Shown in pieces: positions 7,763-15,928 of a stretch of DNA of 64,000 nt. The position numbers were made by a program, and so were the translations under genes. Source of the stretch: Rhodospirillaceae bacterium. GTDB taxonomy: Bacteria > Pseudomonadota > Alphaproteobacteria > JAEUKQ01. Where the stretch lies: positions 62,001-126,000 of the forward strand of contig JADKIX010000011.1 in NCBI GenBank assembly GCA_016722635.1, written 5' to 3'. Position 1 is the stretch's first letter, and each line of letters opens with the position of its first letter. The notes beneath the pieces were generated by a model, which made no database searches, had not been told where the DNA came from, and saw only the letters and a list, made by a program, of their open reading frames with translations.

Positions 7763-8644
7763 TTAATTTTTCTTTTTTGTAATTAAGGTTCCAAGTCCCC
7801 GCGGCGTAAAAATTTCCAGCAGCAACGCATGCGGTACCCTGCCATCTAGAACAACGGCAGCTTCTACCCCTTGTTCAATGGCCTGAATACAAGTTTCCAA
7901 TTTTGGGATCATGCCCCCGTGGATGGTACCATCTTGAATTAATTCCCGCACTTCATGCACCGAAAGATTTTCAATCAGGCTGCCATTTTTGCTAAGAACC
8001 CCCGGCACATCGGTTAACATCAGCAAACGTGCGGCGCGCACAGCACCGGCAATCGCACCCGCGGCTGTATCCGCGTTGATATTCAGAATTTCCCCATTAG
8101 AGCCTGTTCCAACCGGCGCTACCACCGGTATAACGCCAGCTGCTTCCAAGGTCGATAACACATGGGGATCCACATTGGTCGGCTCGCCCACGAGCCCCAG
8201 ATCACCTTTTGGTGACGTTAGTTTCTTTGCTCGGATCAAGTGGGCATCCCGGCCGCTTAAACCAACCGCACTACCACCTGCAGCATTAATGGCGGCCACA
8301 ATATGTTTATTGATGGTGCCGGATAATACCATTTCCACAATTTCAATGGATGCTTGATCCGTTACCCTTAACCCATCGATAAATTGGCTTTTGATATTGA
8401 GCTTTTCCAGCATATTGCCAATTTGTGGCCCACCCCCGTGCACCACCACAGGATTAATCCCCACCTGTTTTAAAAGAACAATATCGCTGGCGAAAATATT
8501 CGCGAGCGCTGGCTCGGTCATCGCATGGCCACCATACTTTATGACGAAGCTTTTGCCAGAATACCGCCTCATATAGGGCAGCGCCTCTGAAATTGTCCTG
8601 GCTGTCCTGAGCCAATATTTCGTTTCAGTGAAATTGGTTTGCAT
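7763..8644 (-). CDS. argB: acetylglutamate kinase
   Basis: 293 residues, full length. It phosphorylates N-acetyl-L-glutamate, the second step of arginine synthesis, in the cytoplasm. Visible features are the N-terminal SFVIKYGGHAM (ATP phosphate-binding Lys and GG loop), VVVHGGGPQIGNMLEKL (acetylglutamate site), GLSGRDAHLI, and near the end LMLTDVPGVL and GGMIPKLETC. The presence of the N-terminal extension helix (YWLRTARTISEALPYMRRYS) is typical of the arginine-inhibited hexameric form, so feedback control by arginine is likely. ATG at 8644 is five bases after the stop of engB, indicating one transcript. Confidence 0.96.
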   Translation of the reverse strand: MQTNFTETKYWLRTARTISEALPYMRRYSGKSFVIKYGGHAMTEPALANIFASDIVLLKQVGINPVVVHGGGPQIGNMLEKLNIKSQFIDGLRVTDQASIEIVEMVLSGTINKHIVAAINAAGGSAVGLSGRDAHLIRAKKLTSPKGDLGLVGEPTNVDPHVLSTLEAAGVIPVVAPVGTGSNGEILNINADTAAGAIAGAVRAARLLMLTDVPGVLSKNGSLIENLSVHEVRELIQDGTIHGGMIPKLETCIQAIEQGVEAAVVLDGRVPHALLLEIFTPRGLGTLITKKKN

Positions 8645-8649
8645 AATCT

Positions 8650-9318
8650 TTAATACCCTGATTTGGTGGGTGATCTGGCTATAAGGGCAGCTATTTCCGC
8701 CTGTAAGGATTGTATCCCGATATTATCGGACGCACTGGTGGTCAAAATTTCTGGATGTGCCGCCTGATAAGAGGCAATTTCTGGCGCCATCTTCTCCTGG
8801 ATTGCTTTCTGCTCACCCAAGTTTAGTTTATCTATCTTGGTGAGAACGATCTGGTAAGATAAAGCGGCACTATCTAAAAATTTCATAAAATCTTCGTCTA
8901 ATTTTTTAAGGCCATGTCTTGAATCAATTAATAGGAACAGTCTTAACAGGGAATGGCGTCCCCGTAAATAGGCCTTCATCAAATTCTGCCACCCCATTAC
9001 TTCGCGCCTGCCTGCCTGGGCATATCCATATCCCGGCATATCCACCAGATAAAATTGATCGGCAATTTGAAAATAGTTCAGTTGTTGGGTGCGACCGGGC
9101 ATGGCAGAAACCCGAGCTAAGGTTTTATTGTTTGTCAAAGCGTTAATAATACTGGATTTCCCAACGTTTGAGCGGCCAGCAAAAGCAATTTCTGGTAAGG
9201 AATTCACCGGTAAATCCTTGACATCCACACAACTTCTGACAAAAGAACTGCGAGAGAAAAGTTTCTTCCCCGCCACTTGCCATTTCGGATCATCTGCCCA
9301 GCGAAGAGTGCTAGACAT
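8650..9318 (-). CDS. engB: ribosome biogenesis GTP-binding protein EngB/YsxC
   Basis: 222 residues, cytoplasmic GTPase needed for late assembly of the large ribosomal subunit. G1 is FAGRSNVGKSSIINAL, G2 Thr lies in MPGRTQQLNYF, G3 is DMPGYGYA, G4 is LTKIDKL, and the G5 region is TTSASDNIG. All motifs are intact. It lies between yidC and argB, as in many alphaproteobacteria, and the gap to yidC is about 30 bases. The N-terminus includes about 30 residues before the usual FVRSC start, which fits family variation; GTG/ATG alternatives downstream are not needed. Confidence 0.95.
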   Translation of the reverse strand: MSSTLRWADDPKWQVAGKKLFSRSSFVRSCVDVKDLPVNSLPEIAFAGRSNVGKSSIINALTNNKTLARVSAMPGRTQQLNYFQIADQFYLVDMPGYGYAQAGRREVMGWQNLMKAYLRGRHSLLRLFLLIDSRHGLKKLDEDFMKFLDSAALSYQIVLTKIDKLNLGEQKAIQEKMAPEIASYQAAHPEILTTSASDNIGIQSLQAEIAALIARSPTKSGY

Positions 9319-9349
9319 AGTTTAAACTCCAACCTGTTTGATCAACATA

Positions 9350-11098
9350 TCAACTGCTTTTATTATATTTTTTGGCAGGCGCTTTCACCACATTTCTGGT
9401 AATTAGCCGTTGCTGTAAAATGGATAGTAGATTGTTCCATGTCCAATAGATGACTAAACCGGCGGCAAAATGGGCCAACATAAAGGTAAATAAAATCGGC
9501 AAAAATTTAAATATTTTTGCTTGTATGGGATCGGGTGGCGCCGGATTTAGGCGCTGTTGGAAATACATGCTAAGCCCCATCAAAATGGGCCAAATACCAA
9601 TATTTAAGAAAGATCCAAAGCTGCCTGCCTGAACAACCCACGGCAATAACCCAAACAAATTCAGGATTGACGTAGGGTCTGGCGCCGATAAATCTTGTAT
9701 CCACCCAAAAAATGGTGCATGGCGCATTTCAATCGTGACAAACAAGACCTTGTATAATGAGAAGAAAATAGGAATCTGAATTAAGATTGGCAAACAACCG
9801 GCGGCCGGATTAAGTTTCTCCCGCTTATAAAGCGCGATCATCTCTTGGTTTAGTTTTTGCCGATCACTGCCATAACGTTCCCGCAATTTAGCCATTTCGG
9901 GACCCACTAACTTCATCTTAGCCATCGAGCGATATGATTTATTAGCTAACGGGTACAACAACAATTTAATAAAAACAGTTAACAATAAAATCGCCACCCC
10001 GAAATTACCAATCCAATCATATAACGTTTTCAAGACCAAAAAAATCGGTTTGGTTAAAAAATAAAACCACCCAAAATCAACTGCCCGGTCAAATAAGGGA
10101 ATGCCCATTTTATCTGCATATTTATCCAATTGCTCTACTTCTTTAGCGCCGGCAAACAAATTAATTTCGGAACGTGTTTGCCCGTTCGCGTTACCCGTTA
10201 CGGCAGGCAAAAGATAATCCACTTGATAAAGCTCGGCTTGGCCGTTTTTTGACGGCAAATAGGAATAGCCAGATTTCACTTGATCTTGTTGTAAGGGGAT
10301 CAGCGCAACCAGCCAATATTTATCCGTGAACCCGCTCCATCCCCCACGGCTATCAAAAGCAAATTTCTTGGCTTCCTGAACTTCACTATAATCAATTTCT
10401 TTTAGTTCATCATTGGCAACCCCGATTAAGCCTTCATGCAAAATAAAATAGCCGCCAATTTGCGGTGTTCCTGCGCGGACAATTCGGCTGTAGGGAAACA
10501 ATTGGATCGATGTTTCAGATGTATTGTCGACCTGTTGTTCCACATGGACCATATAATTTTCATCTAACGTAAAAATGAGCTGAAAACGCTGTCCTTGTCC
10601 GTTATCCCAATGCAAACGCAAAGGTTTACCAGGCTCTAATTTATCGTCACTGGTTTGCCACAGGGTATCAGCTTTTGGCAGAGTTATAGTTAATGAATTC
10701 CCTGAAATCCAACCAAATTCAACGAAATAACTATCTGGAGTGCCCACTGGTTGCAACAAATCAATGTTTTGGCTGCCAACACCCACATTTTCCCGGTATT
10801 GGGTCAAGGTCAAATCATCAAATCTTGCCCCTATCAAAGCAATAGAACCGCTTAAGCGGGGGGATAGGACAGGAATTCTGGGGCCGCTTTTTTCCAAGGC
10901 TTCGTTGCGTGTGGCAAATTGAATTTTTGTTGATGTGTTTTCAGGCTGTTGCACCTGATTTTGCACACCAACCTGTTGTTGCAGCTCCGAATTGATCCTA
11001 GCATTTTCACGGTTCTTTGGAATTTCATAGAAATATTGGAACCCTAATAAAATCACTAAGGAAAGGCCTATTGCCCAAATTACATTTTTTTGTTCCAT
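9350..11098 (-). CDS. yidC: membrane protein insertase YidC
   Basis: 582 residues. The N-terminal anchor is VIWAIGLSLVILLGFQYFYE, followed by the large periplasmic beta domain (about residues 50-340). The conserved insertase core has helices starting WFYFLTKPIFLVLKTLYDW, then SYRSMAKMKLVGPEMAKLRE and AAGCLPILIQIPIFFSLYKV, ending FTFMLAHFAAGLVIYWTWNN. It inserts inner-membrane proteins, alone or with SecYEG. The length and layout are those of Gram-negative YidC. It follows yidD and precedes engB in the usual rpmH-rnpA-yidD-yidC order. The C-terminus is short and basic. Confidence 0.97.
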   Translation of the reverse strand: MEQKNVIWAIGLSLVILLGFQYFYEIPKNRENARINSELQQQVGVQNQVQQPENTSTKIQFATRNEALEKSGPRIPVLSPRLSGSIALIGARFDDLTLTQYRENVGVGSQNIDLLQPVGTPDSYFVEFGWISGNSLTITLPKADTLWQTSDDKLEPGKPLRLHWDNGQGQRFQLIFTLDENYMVHVEQQVDNTSETSIQLFPYSRIVRAGTPQIGGYFILHEGLIGVANDELKEIDYSEVQEAKKFAFDSRGGWSGFTDKYWLVALIPLQQDQVKSGYSYLPSKNGQAELYQVDYLLPAVTGNANGQTRSEINLFAGAKEVEQLDKYADKMGIPLFDRAVDFGWFYFLTKPIFLVLKTLYDWIGNFGVAILLLTVFIKLLLYPLANKSYRSMAKMKLVGPEMAKLRERYGSDRQKLNQEMIALYKREKLNPAAGCLPILIQIPIFFSLYKVLFVTIEMRHAPFFGWIQDLSAPDPTSILNLFGLLPWVVQAGSFGSFLNIGIWPILMGLSMYFQQRLNPAPPDPIQAKIFKFLPILFTFMLAHFAAGLVIYWTWNNLLSILQQRLITRNVVKAPAKKYNKSS

Positions 11099-11157
11099 CT
11101 TTTAATCCCACTTCATCCACAAATACCTATCGCCATCCGTTGTAAAAATTGTCTCAC

Positions 11158-11433
11158 TTACATTCTATCCCTATCGCCGCTAATGATGCCACTTGATTGT
11201 AACTTTTCCTTAAGCGGCACAGGATCATAACCAGAAGCACCCCAAGGATGGCAACGGCATAGCCGTCTGCTTGTTAACCAAACGCCTTTGATCAAGCCAT
11301 GCTGTTTTAACGCTTCCAATCCATATTCCGAACAAGTTGGCAAAAATCGGCAGGATTTAGGTAATATAGGGCTAATCACATATTGATATCCCTTGATTAG
11401 CCCTATCATCAAATAAGAAAATATCTTTTGCAT
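11158..11433 (-). CDS. yidD: membrane protein insertion efficiency factor YidD
   Basis: 91 residues. The family core is plain: LIKGYQYVISPILPKSCRFL, PTCSEYGLEAL, and CRCHPWGASGYDPVP. An amphipathic N-terminal helix associates with the inner membrane, and the protein helps YidC-dependent insertion. It starts eight bases after the rnpA stop and lies about 60 bases before yidC, so it belongs to the same transcript. The C-terminal extension after DPVP is slightly longer than usual. Confidence 0.95.
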   Translation of the reverse strand: MQKIFSYLMIGLIKGYQYVISPILPKSCRFLPTCSEYGLEALKQHGLIKGVWLTSRRLCRCHPWGASGYDPVPLKEKLQSSGIISGDRDRM

Positions 11434-11440
11434 AAAACCA

Positions 11441-11821
11441 TCAGGGTTGAATAAATCCTAAAACCTTTTTAAGGTCTGCCGCCATTTTTATAAAGGACAA
11501 AAATTTTGCTTGATCCCTGGCAATCATGACATAATCAATTCCCGCATGGCCATATTTTGGCATCATCAAATCTGCCGCCGCCCGCAAACGGCGGCGCACC
11601 CTATTCCTAATTACGGCTGAACCGATTTTCTTTGTCACGGTAAACCCTATCCGCCAATCTCCTAGCGCACCCGTTTCCTTGGCGGGTAACCCCGCCAAAT
11701 CAGCTGCTGGAGGTTGTATTTTCCAAAGATATTGTAAAATAAAAGCATCCGTCACATGACGCTTGCCCTTTTGGGCAATTTGAACAAAGTCTTTCCGTTT
11801 TTTCAAACGCGGCAACTTCAT
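11441..11821 (-). CDS. rnpA: ribonuclease P protein component
   Basis: 126 residues from ATG at 11821 (MKLPRLKKRKDF). The open frame extends further upstream to 11920, but that part overlaps rpmH in another frame and gives a family-atypical N-terminus, so the internal ATG is preferred; it sits 11 bases after the rpmH stop. The RNR signature appears as VIRNRVRRRLRAAADL. The protein binds the RNase P RNA and helps process tRNA 5' ends. An insertion of about 20 residues (PPAADLAGLPAKETGALGD) precedes WRIGFTVTKKIG, as in several alphaproteobacteria. Confidence 0.94.
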   Translation of the reverse strand: MKLPRLKKRKDFVQIAQKGKRHVTDAFILQYLWKIQPPAADLAGLPAKETGALGDWRIGFTVTKKIGSAVIRNRVRRRLRAAADLMMPKYGHAGIDYVMIARDQAKFLSFIKMAADLKKVLGFIQP

Positions 11822-11831
11822 TGACAGGTGC

Positions 11832-11966
11832 TTATGCTGACAACCGCTTCCGGCCTTTAGCGCGACGTGCGGATAAAATCTTTCGGCCGCTAACTGTTTC
11901 CATGCGCGCACGGAACCCATGGCGGCGTTTACGAACTAACTCACTCGGTTGAAATGTCCGCTTCAC
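11832..11966 (-). CDS. rpmH: 50S ribosomal protein L34
   Basis: 44 residues from a GTG start at 11966, read from the sequence: MKRTFQPSELVRKRRHGFRA, then RMETVSGRKILSARRAKGR and KRLSA. All conserved positions of L34 are present. The GTG is preceded by gagtaaagaaa. It is the first gene of the rpmH-rnpA-yidD-yidC-engB-argB run; the promoter must lie in 11967-12133, where I see no clear consensus. Confidence 0.95.
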   Translation of the reverse strand: MKRTFQPSELVRKRRHGFRARMETVSGRKILSARRAKGRKRLSA

Positions 11967-12133
11967 TTTCTTTACTCCTGATTAAAAGGTTGCGGTATCA
12001 CACCAGCAACCACCTATTTGAACCCTAAGCGTATAAAGGGTGATGGCCCTTAAGTCAATAAAACAAAATAGCGATTGGTTATAATTTTATCAAAAATTCT
12101 TTATCTCCTTATAAAACCACGGCCTCATCCCCA

Positions 12134-12790
12134 TTACTTCGTGCCGAATAATCGATCGCCAGCATCCCCCAATCCTGGAAATATATAGGCTTTATCATTT
12201 AAACCCTGATCTAAAGCGGCTGCATAGACTGGTACATGCGGATGTTTTTTGTGAAAAACCGCCATTCCTTCCGGGGCCACCACTAAGGCCAGGAAGCGAA
12301 TTTGCTGATCTTTAACGCCGTGTTTGTTTAAAAGATCAACGGCAGCTGCAGCGGAATTGCCTGTTGCCAACATCGGGTCTACCACAATGAATAAGCGGCC
12401 ATCGGTTTCGGGAAGTTTTACATAATATTCAACCGGCAGATGAGATTTCGGATCCCGGTATAAACCGATGTGCCCGATACGGGCAGAGGGAATTAATTCG
12501 AGCAAGGCATCAGCCATGACCAATCCTGCCCGTAGAATCGGCACTACAGCAATTTTCTTTCCCGCAATTGTTGGTGCCTGCATGGTCATTAAAGGTGTTT
12601 CAATGGGGATATCCATCATCGGCAAGGAGCGGGTAATTTCATATCCCATCAGTAAAGTTATTTCCCGTAATAATTGGCGAAACTGGATGGTGGGGGTGTG
12701 ACGGTCCCGCATAATAGTCAATTTATGCTGGATCAACGGGTGATCCAATACCGCAAAATTGTTGAAGGGTGAATTTTTGGCTTTCTGCAT
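12134..12790 (-). CDS. upp: uracil phosphoribosyltransferase
   Basis: 218 residues. It converts uracil and PRPP to UMP in pyrimidine salvage. Visible motifs are NFAVLDHPLIQHKLTIMRD at the start, AVVPILRAGLVMADALLELI, the PRPP-binding VVDPMLATGNSAAAAVDLL, and the uracil-contact tail AYIFPGLGDAGDRLFGTK at the very C-terminus. Complete. The gene lies three bases after the MFS transporter stop, so it is the last member of the DUF1289-purine phosphorylase-MFS-upp run, which makes the whole unit look devoted to base and nucleoside salvage. Confidence 0.95.
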   Translation of the reverse strand: MQKAKNSPFNNFAVLDHPLIQHKLTIMRDRHTPTIQFRQLLREITLLMGYEITRSLPMMDIPIETPLMTMQAPTIAGKKIAVVPILRAGLVMADALLELIPSARIGHIGLYRDPKSHLPVEYYVKLPETDGRLFIVVDPMLATGNSAAAAVDLLNKHGVKDQQIRFLALVVAPEGMAVFHKKHPHVPVYAAALDQGLNDKAYIFPGLGDAGDRLFGTK

Positions 12791-12793
12791 GAT

Positions 12794-13963
12794 TTATTCC
12801 TTGATGATAAGATTGTCGGACGTTTTGGTGATAAGGCGTTGTTGCAGCAAGAATAACATAGCTAAAGCAATCATCCCCATGACCGCCATTAGCAGGAAAG
12901 CATCGTCAAACCATAATTTATATAGCCATCCTGCCGCCAGTAAAGCAATCCCCATCATCAAGCCGGTGCTAACGCCCGCATACATAGCCTGCCCGCTCAT
13001 GGCTAAAGATGTTGGGATATAGCGGGTCAAGAAACGCATAGCAGCCAGGTGGCTAAGACCAAAAGTAAGGCCATGAAAAATTTGCAAAGGCACTAAATAG
13101 ATAAGGTCTGCGGTCATGCTATAAACCACCCACCGCACCATCACCGCAAGTGCCGCTATCTTGAAGGCTTGTAAAGGTGTTATATATTTAAAAATCACTT
13201 TGCCGCAGGCAAAAATAAAAATTTCAGCCATCACCCCCTCGGCCCAAAGAAAACCGATCATATTATCTGATAACCCTTTTGATTGCCAATGCAATGTTCC
13301 ACAGACATATAAAACCGCATGGCTTCCTTGCAGTAAGCTGGTGGTTAGCAAAAACAATACAAATCCCTTGGTTTTTAGCATTTCCCATGCTGATCCTCGG
13401 GATTTCTGGATAGAAAATTGAAGGGGCGAAGGCACAATCAGCGACATCCCGATTAGCGCTGCTAAAGCCAACCAAATCGCATATAAAATAAAATCCGGGT
13501 CCTGACCTTTTAATGCCCACCCACTACAGATAGCCGTCATCATAAAAGACAAGGAACCCCACAATCGGATGCGGCCATAATCCAAAGAATGCGATCTAGC
13601 GTAATGAAGGGTTAAATGATCGGAAAAAGGAGAAATGGGTGTAAAGAAAAAAGCGCATAAGGCGCTGACCGCCATAATCCACCAAACATTGCTGACCAGC
13701 CCAAACAATCCGTATGATAAAAGGGATAAAACCGCGAGCGTAGCCAATAACAACCGATAAGAAGGATAATATGATGCCATCCGAACCCAAAAAAGGCTGC
13801 CTGCCACGCGTATCCAAGCCGGGATTGCTAAGGCTAAGCCGATTTGATTCTTATCCAAGCCTTTCGATGCCAACCATACCGGCCAAAACGGCAATGAAAT
13901 CCCTCCCACGATAAAGAAGATTACATAAAAACCGGATAACCGCAGGGATAAAAAAGGGATCAT
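12794..13963 (-). CDS. MFS transporter of the MFS_1-like/HcaT (PPP) type
   Basis: 389 residues with about twelve hydrophobic segments in two halves. The N-terminus FYVIFFIVGGISLPFWPVWL and the loop LDYGRIRLWGSLSF after the fifth helix are typical of the 3-phenylpropionate/nucleoside-symporter-like subgroup (MFS_1-like). The substrate cannot be read from sequence. Because it sits between a purine nucleoside phosphorylase gene (49 bases upstream) and upp (three bases downstream) on the same strand, uptake of a nucleoside or base is the most economical guess. No frameshift; the protein is complete. Confidence 0.78.
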   Translation of the reverse strand: MIPFLSLRLSGFYVIFFIVGGISLPFWPVWLASKGLDKNQIGLALAIPAWIRVAGSLFWVRMASYYPSYRLLLATLAVLSLLSYGLFGLVSNVWWIMAVSALCAFFFTPISPFSDHLTLHYARSHSLDYGRIRLWGSLSFMMTAICSGWALKGQDPDFILYAIWLALAALIGMSLIVPSPLQFSIQKSRGSAWEMLKTKGFVLFLLTTSLLQGSHAVLYVCGTLHWQSKGLSDNMIGFLWAEGVMAEIFIFACGKVIFKYITPLQAFKIAALAVMVRWVVYSMTADLIYLVPLQIFHGLTFGLSHLAAMRFLTRYIPTSLAMSGQAMYAGVSTGLMMGIALLAAGWLYKLWFDDAFLLMAVMGMIALAMLFLLQQRLITKTSDNLIIKE

Positions 13964-14012
13964 ATCAACATTCTATAAGGGATTCTATAGGGTCTTTTGT
14001 CGAGGGCGGTTC

Positions 14013-14849
14013 TTATAATTTACTTAGACGTAAAAATTCAACTACTAATTCCTGCAATTTCGCACTGCTTTTTGCCGCCTGCTGCAGGGTATGTTCATGG
14101 GTTAAAAGTTCCTGGCCCATCCCTGCCGCTAAATTGGTAATTAAAGAAACACCGGCAACTTGCAATCCGCAATGGCGCGCTAAGATAACTTCGGGAATGG
14201 TGGACATGCCGACCGCATCTGCCCCTAACCTTGAAAAAGCCCGAATCTCCGCAGGCGTTTCAAAACTGGGGCCTAGGCATCCTAAATACACCCCTTCATG
14301 CAGGAGGATGTTCGCCTTAGCCGCCGCCTGCCGCATATTTTGTTGTAAAGAACTATCGTAGGCCTGATCCATTCCGATAAAGCGCGGCCCAATGGTTTCA
14401 TCATTAGCCCCACATAAAGGGTTGGGTAAGCTAAAATTGATATGATCCGTCATCATCATCAGGCTGCCAGCTGGCATATTGGGCTTTAAAGAACCGGCAG
14501 CATTGGTGACCATCAAAACTTGGCACCCCATTAATTGCAACGACCGCACCATTTGCCTTAGATAATTTTGCACATTGCCTTCATAGAAATGCACCCGTCC
14601 TTGCAAACAAGCAACGGTCTTACCCCCTAATATTCCCAACACCAATCTGCCGCGATGGCCTTGCACTTTCGGCTGGGGAAATCCTGGCAATTCTTGATAA
14701 TCAATAAAAGTCGGCTGTTCGACTTGATCAGCCAGCCCCCCTATTCCTGAACCTAGGATGAGCCCGATCTGAGGTACAAATCCTGGACGGCGCTGCTGGA
14801 CGATATCAACCGCATCTTGCGGCCGATGGGGAGAAGACAAGGTATTCAT
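14013..14849 (-). CDS. purine-nucleoside phosphorylase (trimeric class)
   Basis: 278 residues. Phosphate-binding motifs are IGLILGSGIGGL and GHRGRLVLG, followed by VNAAGS-like VTNAAGSLKPNM. The purine-site region is LGPSFETPAEIRAFSRLGAD, then VGMSTIPEVILARHCGL and SLITNLAAG (the Asn that binds N7/O6 in the trimeric class). It cleaves inosine and guanosine with phosphate to base and ribose 1-phosphate. It begins 20 bases after the DUF1289 stop; ATG 14849 has aaggaatcct upstream. It probably works with the downstream MFS importer and phosphoribosyltransferase in salvage. Confidence 0.92.
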   Translation of the reverse strand: MNTLSSPHRPQDAVDIVQQRRPGFVPQIGLILGSGIGGLADQVEQPTFIDYQELPGFPQPKVQGHRGRLVLGILGGKTVACLQGRVHFYEGNVQNYLRQMVRSLQLMGCQVLMVTNAAGSLKPNMPAGSLMMMTDHINFSLPNPLCGANDETIGPRFIGMDQAYDSSLQQNMRQAAAKANILLHEGVYLGCLGPSFETPAEIRAFSRLGADAVGMSTIPEVILARHCGLQVAGVSLITNLAAGMGQELLTHEHTLQQAAKSSAKLQELVVEFLRLSKL

Positions 14850-14868
14850 GAGGATTCCTTATGAAAAA

Positions 14869-15030
14869 TTATACACCAAACTTGGCAAGTGCGAGCCGTT
14901 GCATAATAGCCAAGCGTTGCGGGTCGGTCATGGTTGGCCAAGCCCTAATCTCTTGCAGGGTACGGCCACAACCCACACAATAGTCACGACTATCATCCAG
15001 CTTACAAACTTTAATACAAGGAGAAATCAT
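14869..15030 (-). CDS. DUF1289 small Cys-rich protein
   Basis: 53 residues read directly from the minus strand, starting ATG 15030: MISPCIKVCKLDDSRDYCVG, then CGRTLQEIRAWPTMTDPQR. The SPCI-VC, CxGC-RT and EI--W motifs are those of DUF1289 (YdhL-like), four cysteines that may hold an iron-sulfur cluster or zinc; the function is not established. It ends just upstream of the purine phosphorylase gene and is likely the first gene of that operon. It is too short for simple ORF cut-offs. Confidence 0.88.
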   Translation of the reverse strand: MISPCIKVCKLDDSRDYCVGCGRTLQEIRAWPTMTDPQRLAIMQRLALAKFGV

Positions 15031-15229
15031 TGACCTGACATACTTTATTAAAGAATTTATTTGCCTTTTCTTTGGATTTTATACGGGAAGAATTATATCC
15101 TGACAATATATATACATATATACCAATTATTTTTTGTTATTCGCCATAATCCTGCCATAATCAGCTGATATTCTTCTCCTTTAGAAGGATTTTTCTCTCA
15201 TAAATTTTGAAGAAAGGAAAAATTTTCCG

Positions 15230-15814
15230 ATGGGCCGCATTATTTTATTATTTTTTGTTTTGGTAGCCCCTTTGCCTACCGCGGCCCAGCCCCGTTTGCC
15301 TTTGTCGACCCAATTGGTGAATGCAGCACTTAGCCAAACCTTACAACCGGTTATCTATGATTCAAGTTACCGAGCCATTGCTTACCCTTTAGGTGACGTG
15401 CCAGCGAATTACGGGGTTTGCAGCGACGTGGTTGTCCGTGCATACCGCCAAATCGGCATTGATTTGCAAAAGCTGGTCCATGAAGATATGGAAGCTAATT
15501 TCTCCCTTTATCCTAATTTATGGGGGCTAAAAAAGCCGGATACCAATATCGACCATCGCCGCGTCCCCAATTTGGAAAAATTTTTTGCGCGGCACGGTAA
15601 AATTTTATCCATTTCCGCCAATCCCTCTGATTATAAAGCGGGCGATATTGTCAGTTGGCGGGTACCCCTTCCCCATATCGGCATTGTCAGCACTTTGAAA
15701 ACGGCAGATGGCAAGCGCCCCTTGATCATCCATAATATTGGCTTAGGCCCCCAAATAGAAGACATACTTTTCAATTACCCGATCCAAGGACATTTCCGCT
15801 ATGGGCTGGAGTAA
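15230..15814 (+). CDS. secreted DUF1287 (YijF-like) protein
   Basis: 194 residues with a clear Sec signal peptide (hydrophobic run IILLFFVLVAPLPTAAQP, cleavage near residue 19-20). The mature part has YPLGDVPANYGVCSDVVVRA (conserved Cys-Ser-Asp), NIDHRRVPNLEKFFARHG, YKAGDIVSWRVPLPHIGIVS and HNIGLGPQIED. This is DUF1287, related to the NlpC/P60-like cysteine fold, with Cys and His in the expected order; a periplasmic role on cell wall or peptides is plausible but unproven. The start ATG follows gaaaggaaaaa. It is monocistronic and followed by a strong terminator. Confidence 0.85.
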   Translation: MGRIILLFFVLVAPLPTAAQPRLPLSTQLVNAALSQTLQPVIYDSSYRAIAYPLGDVPANYGVCSDVVVRAYRQIGIDLQKLVHEDMEANFSLYPNLWGLKKPDTNIDHRRVPNLEKFFARHGKILSISANPSDYKAGDIVSWRVPLPHIGIVSTLKTADGKRPLIIHNIGLGPQIEDILFNYPIQGHFRYGLE

Positions 15815-15874
15815 AAGATGATTTTTCCAGGGCTTGTGTGCTATGCTTACTGGTTGTAAATGTTTTCTACCCAT

Positions 15875-15907
15875 AAAAAAGGGGGGGAAGTTGCCTTCCC
15901 CCCTTTT
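15875..15907. terminator. bidirectional rho-independent terminator
   Basis: Stem aaaagggggggaag / cttccccccttttt-like around the loop ttgc (15877-15906), flanked by A and T runs on both sides, so it can serve the DUF1287 gene on the plus strand and the beta-helix gene on the minus strand, whose stop lies about 20 bases away. Confidence 0.85.
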
Positions 15908-15928
15908 CCGGTTATAAAGATATGGTAA

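Noticed and set aside
11822..11920. Upstream extension of rnpA
   Set aside because: This part overlaps the complete rpmH gene in another frame; ATG 11821 gives the family-like N-terminus.
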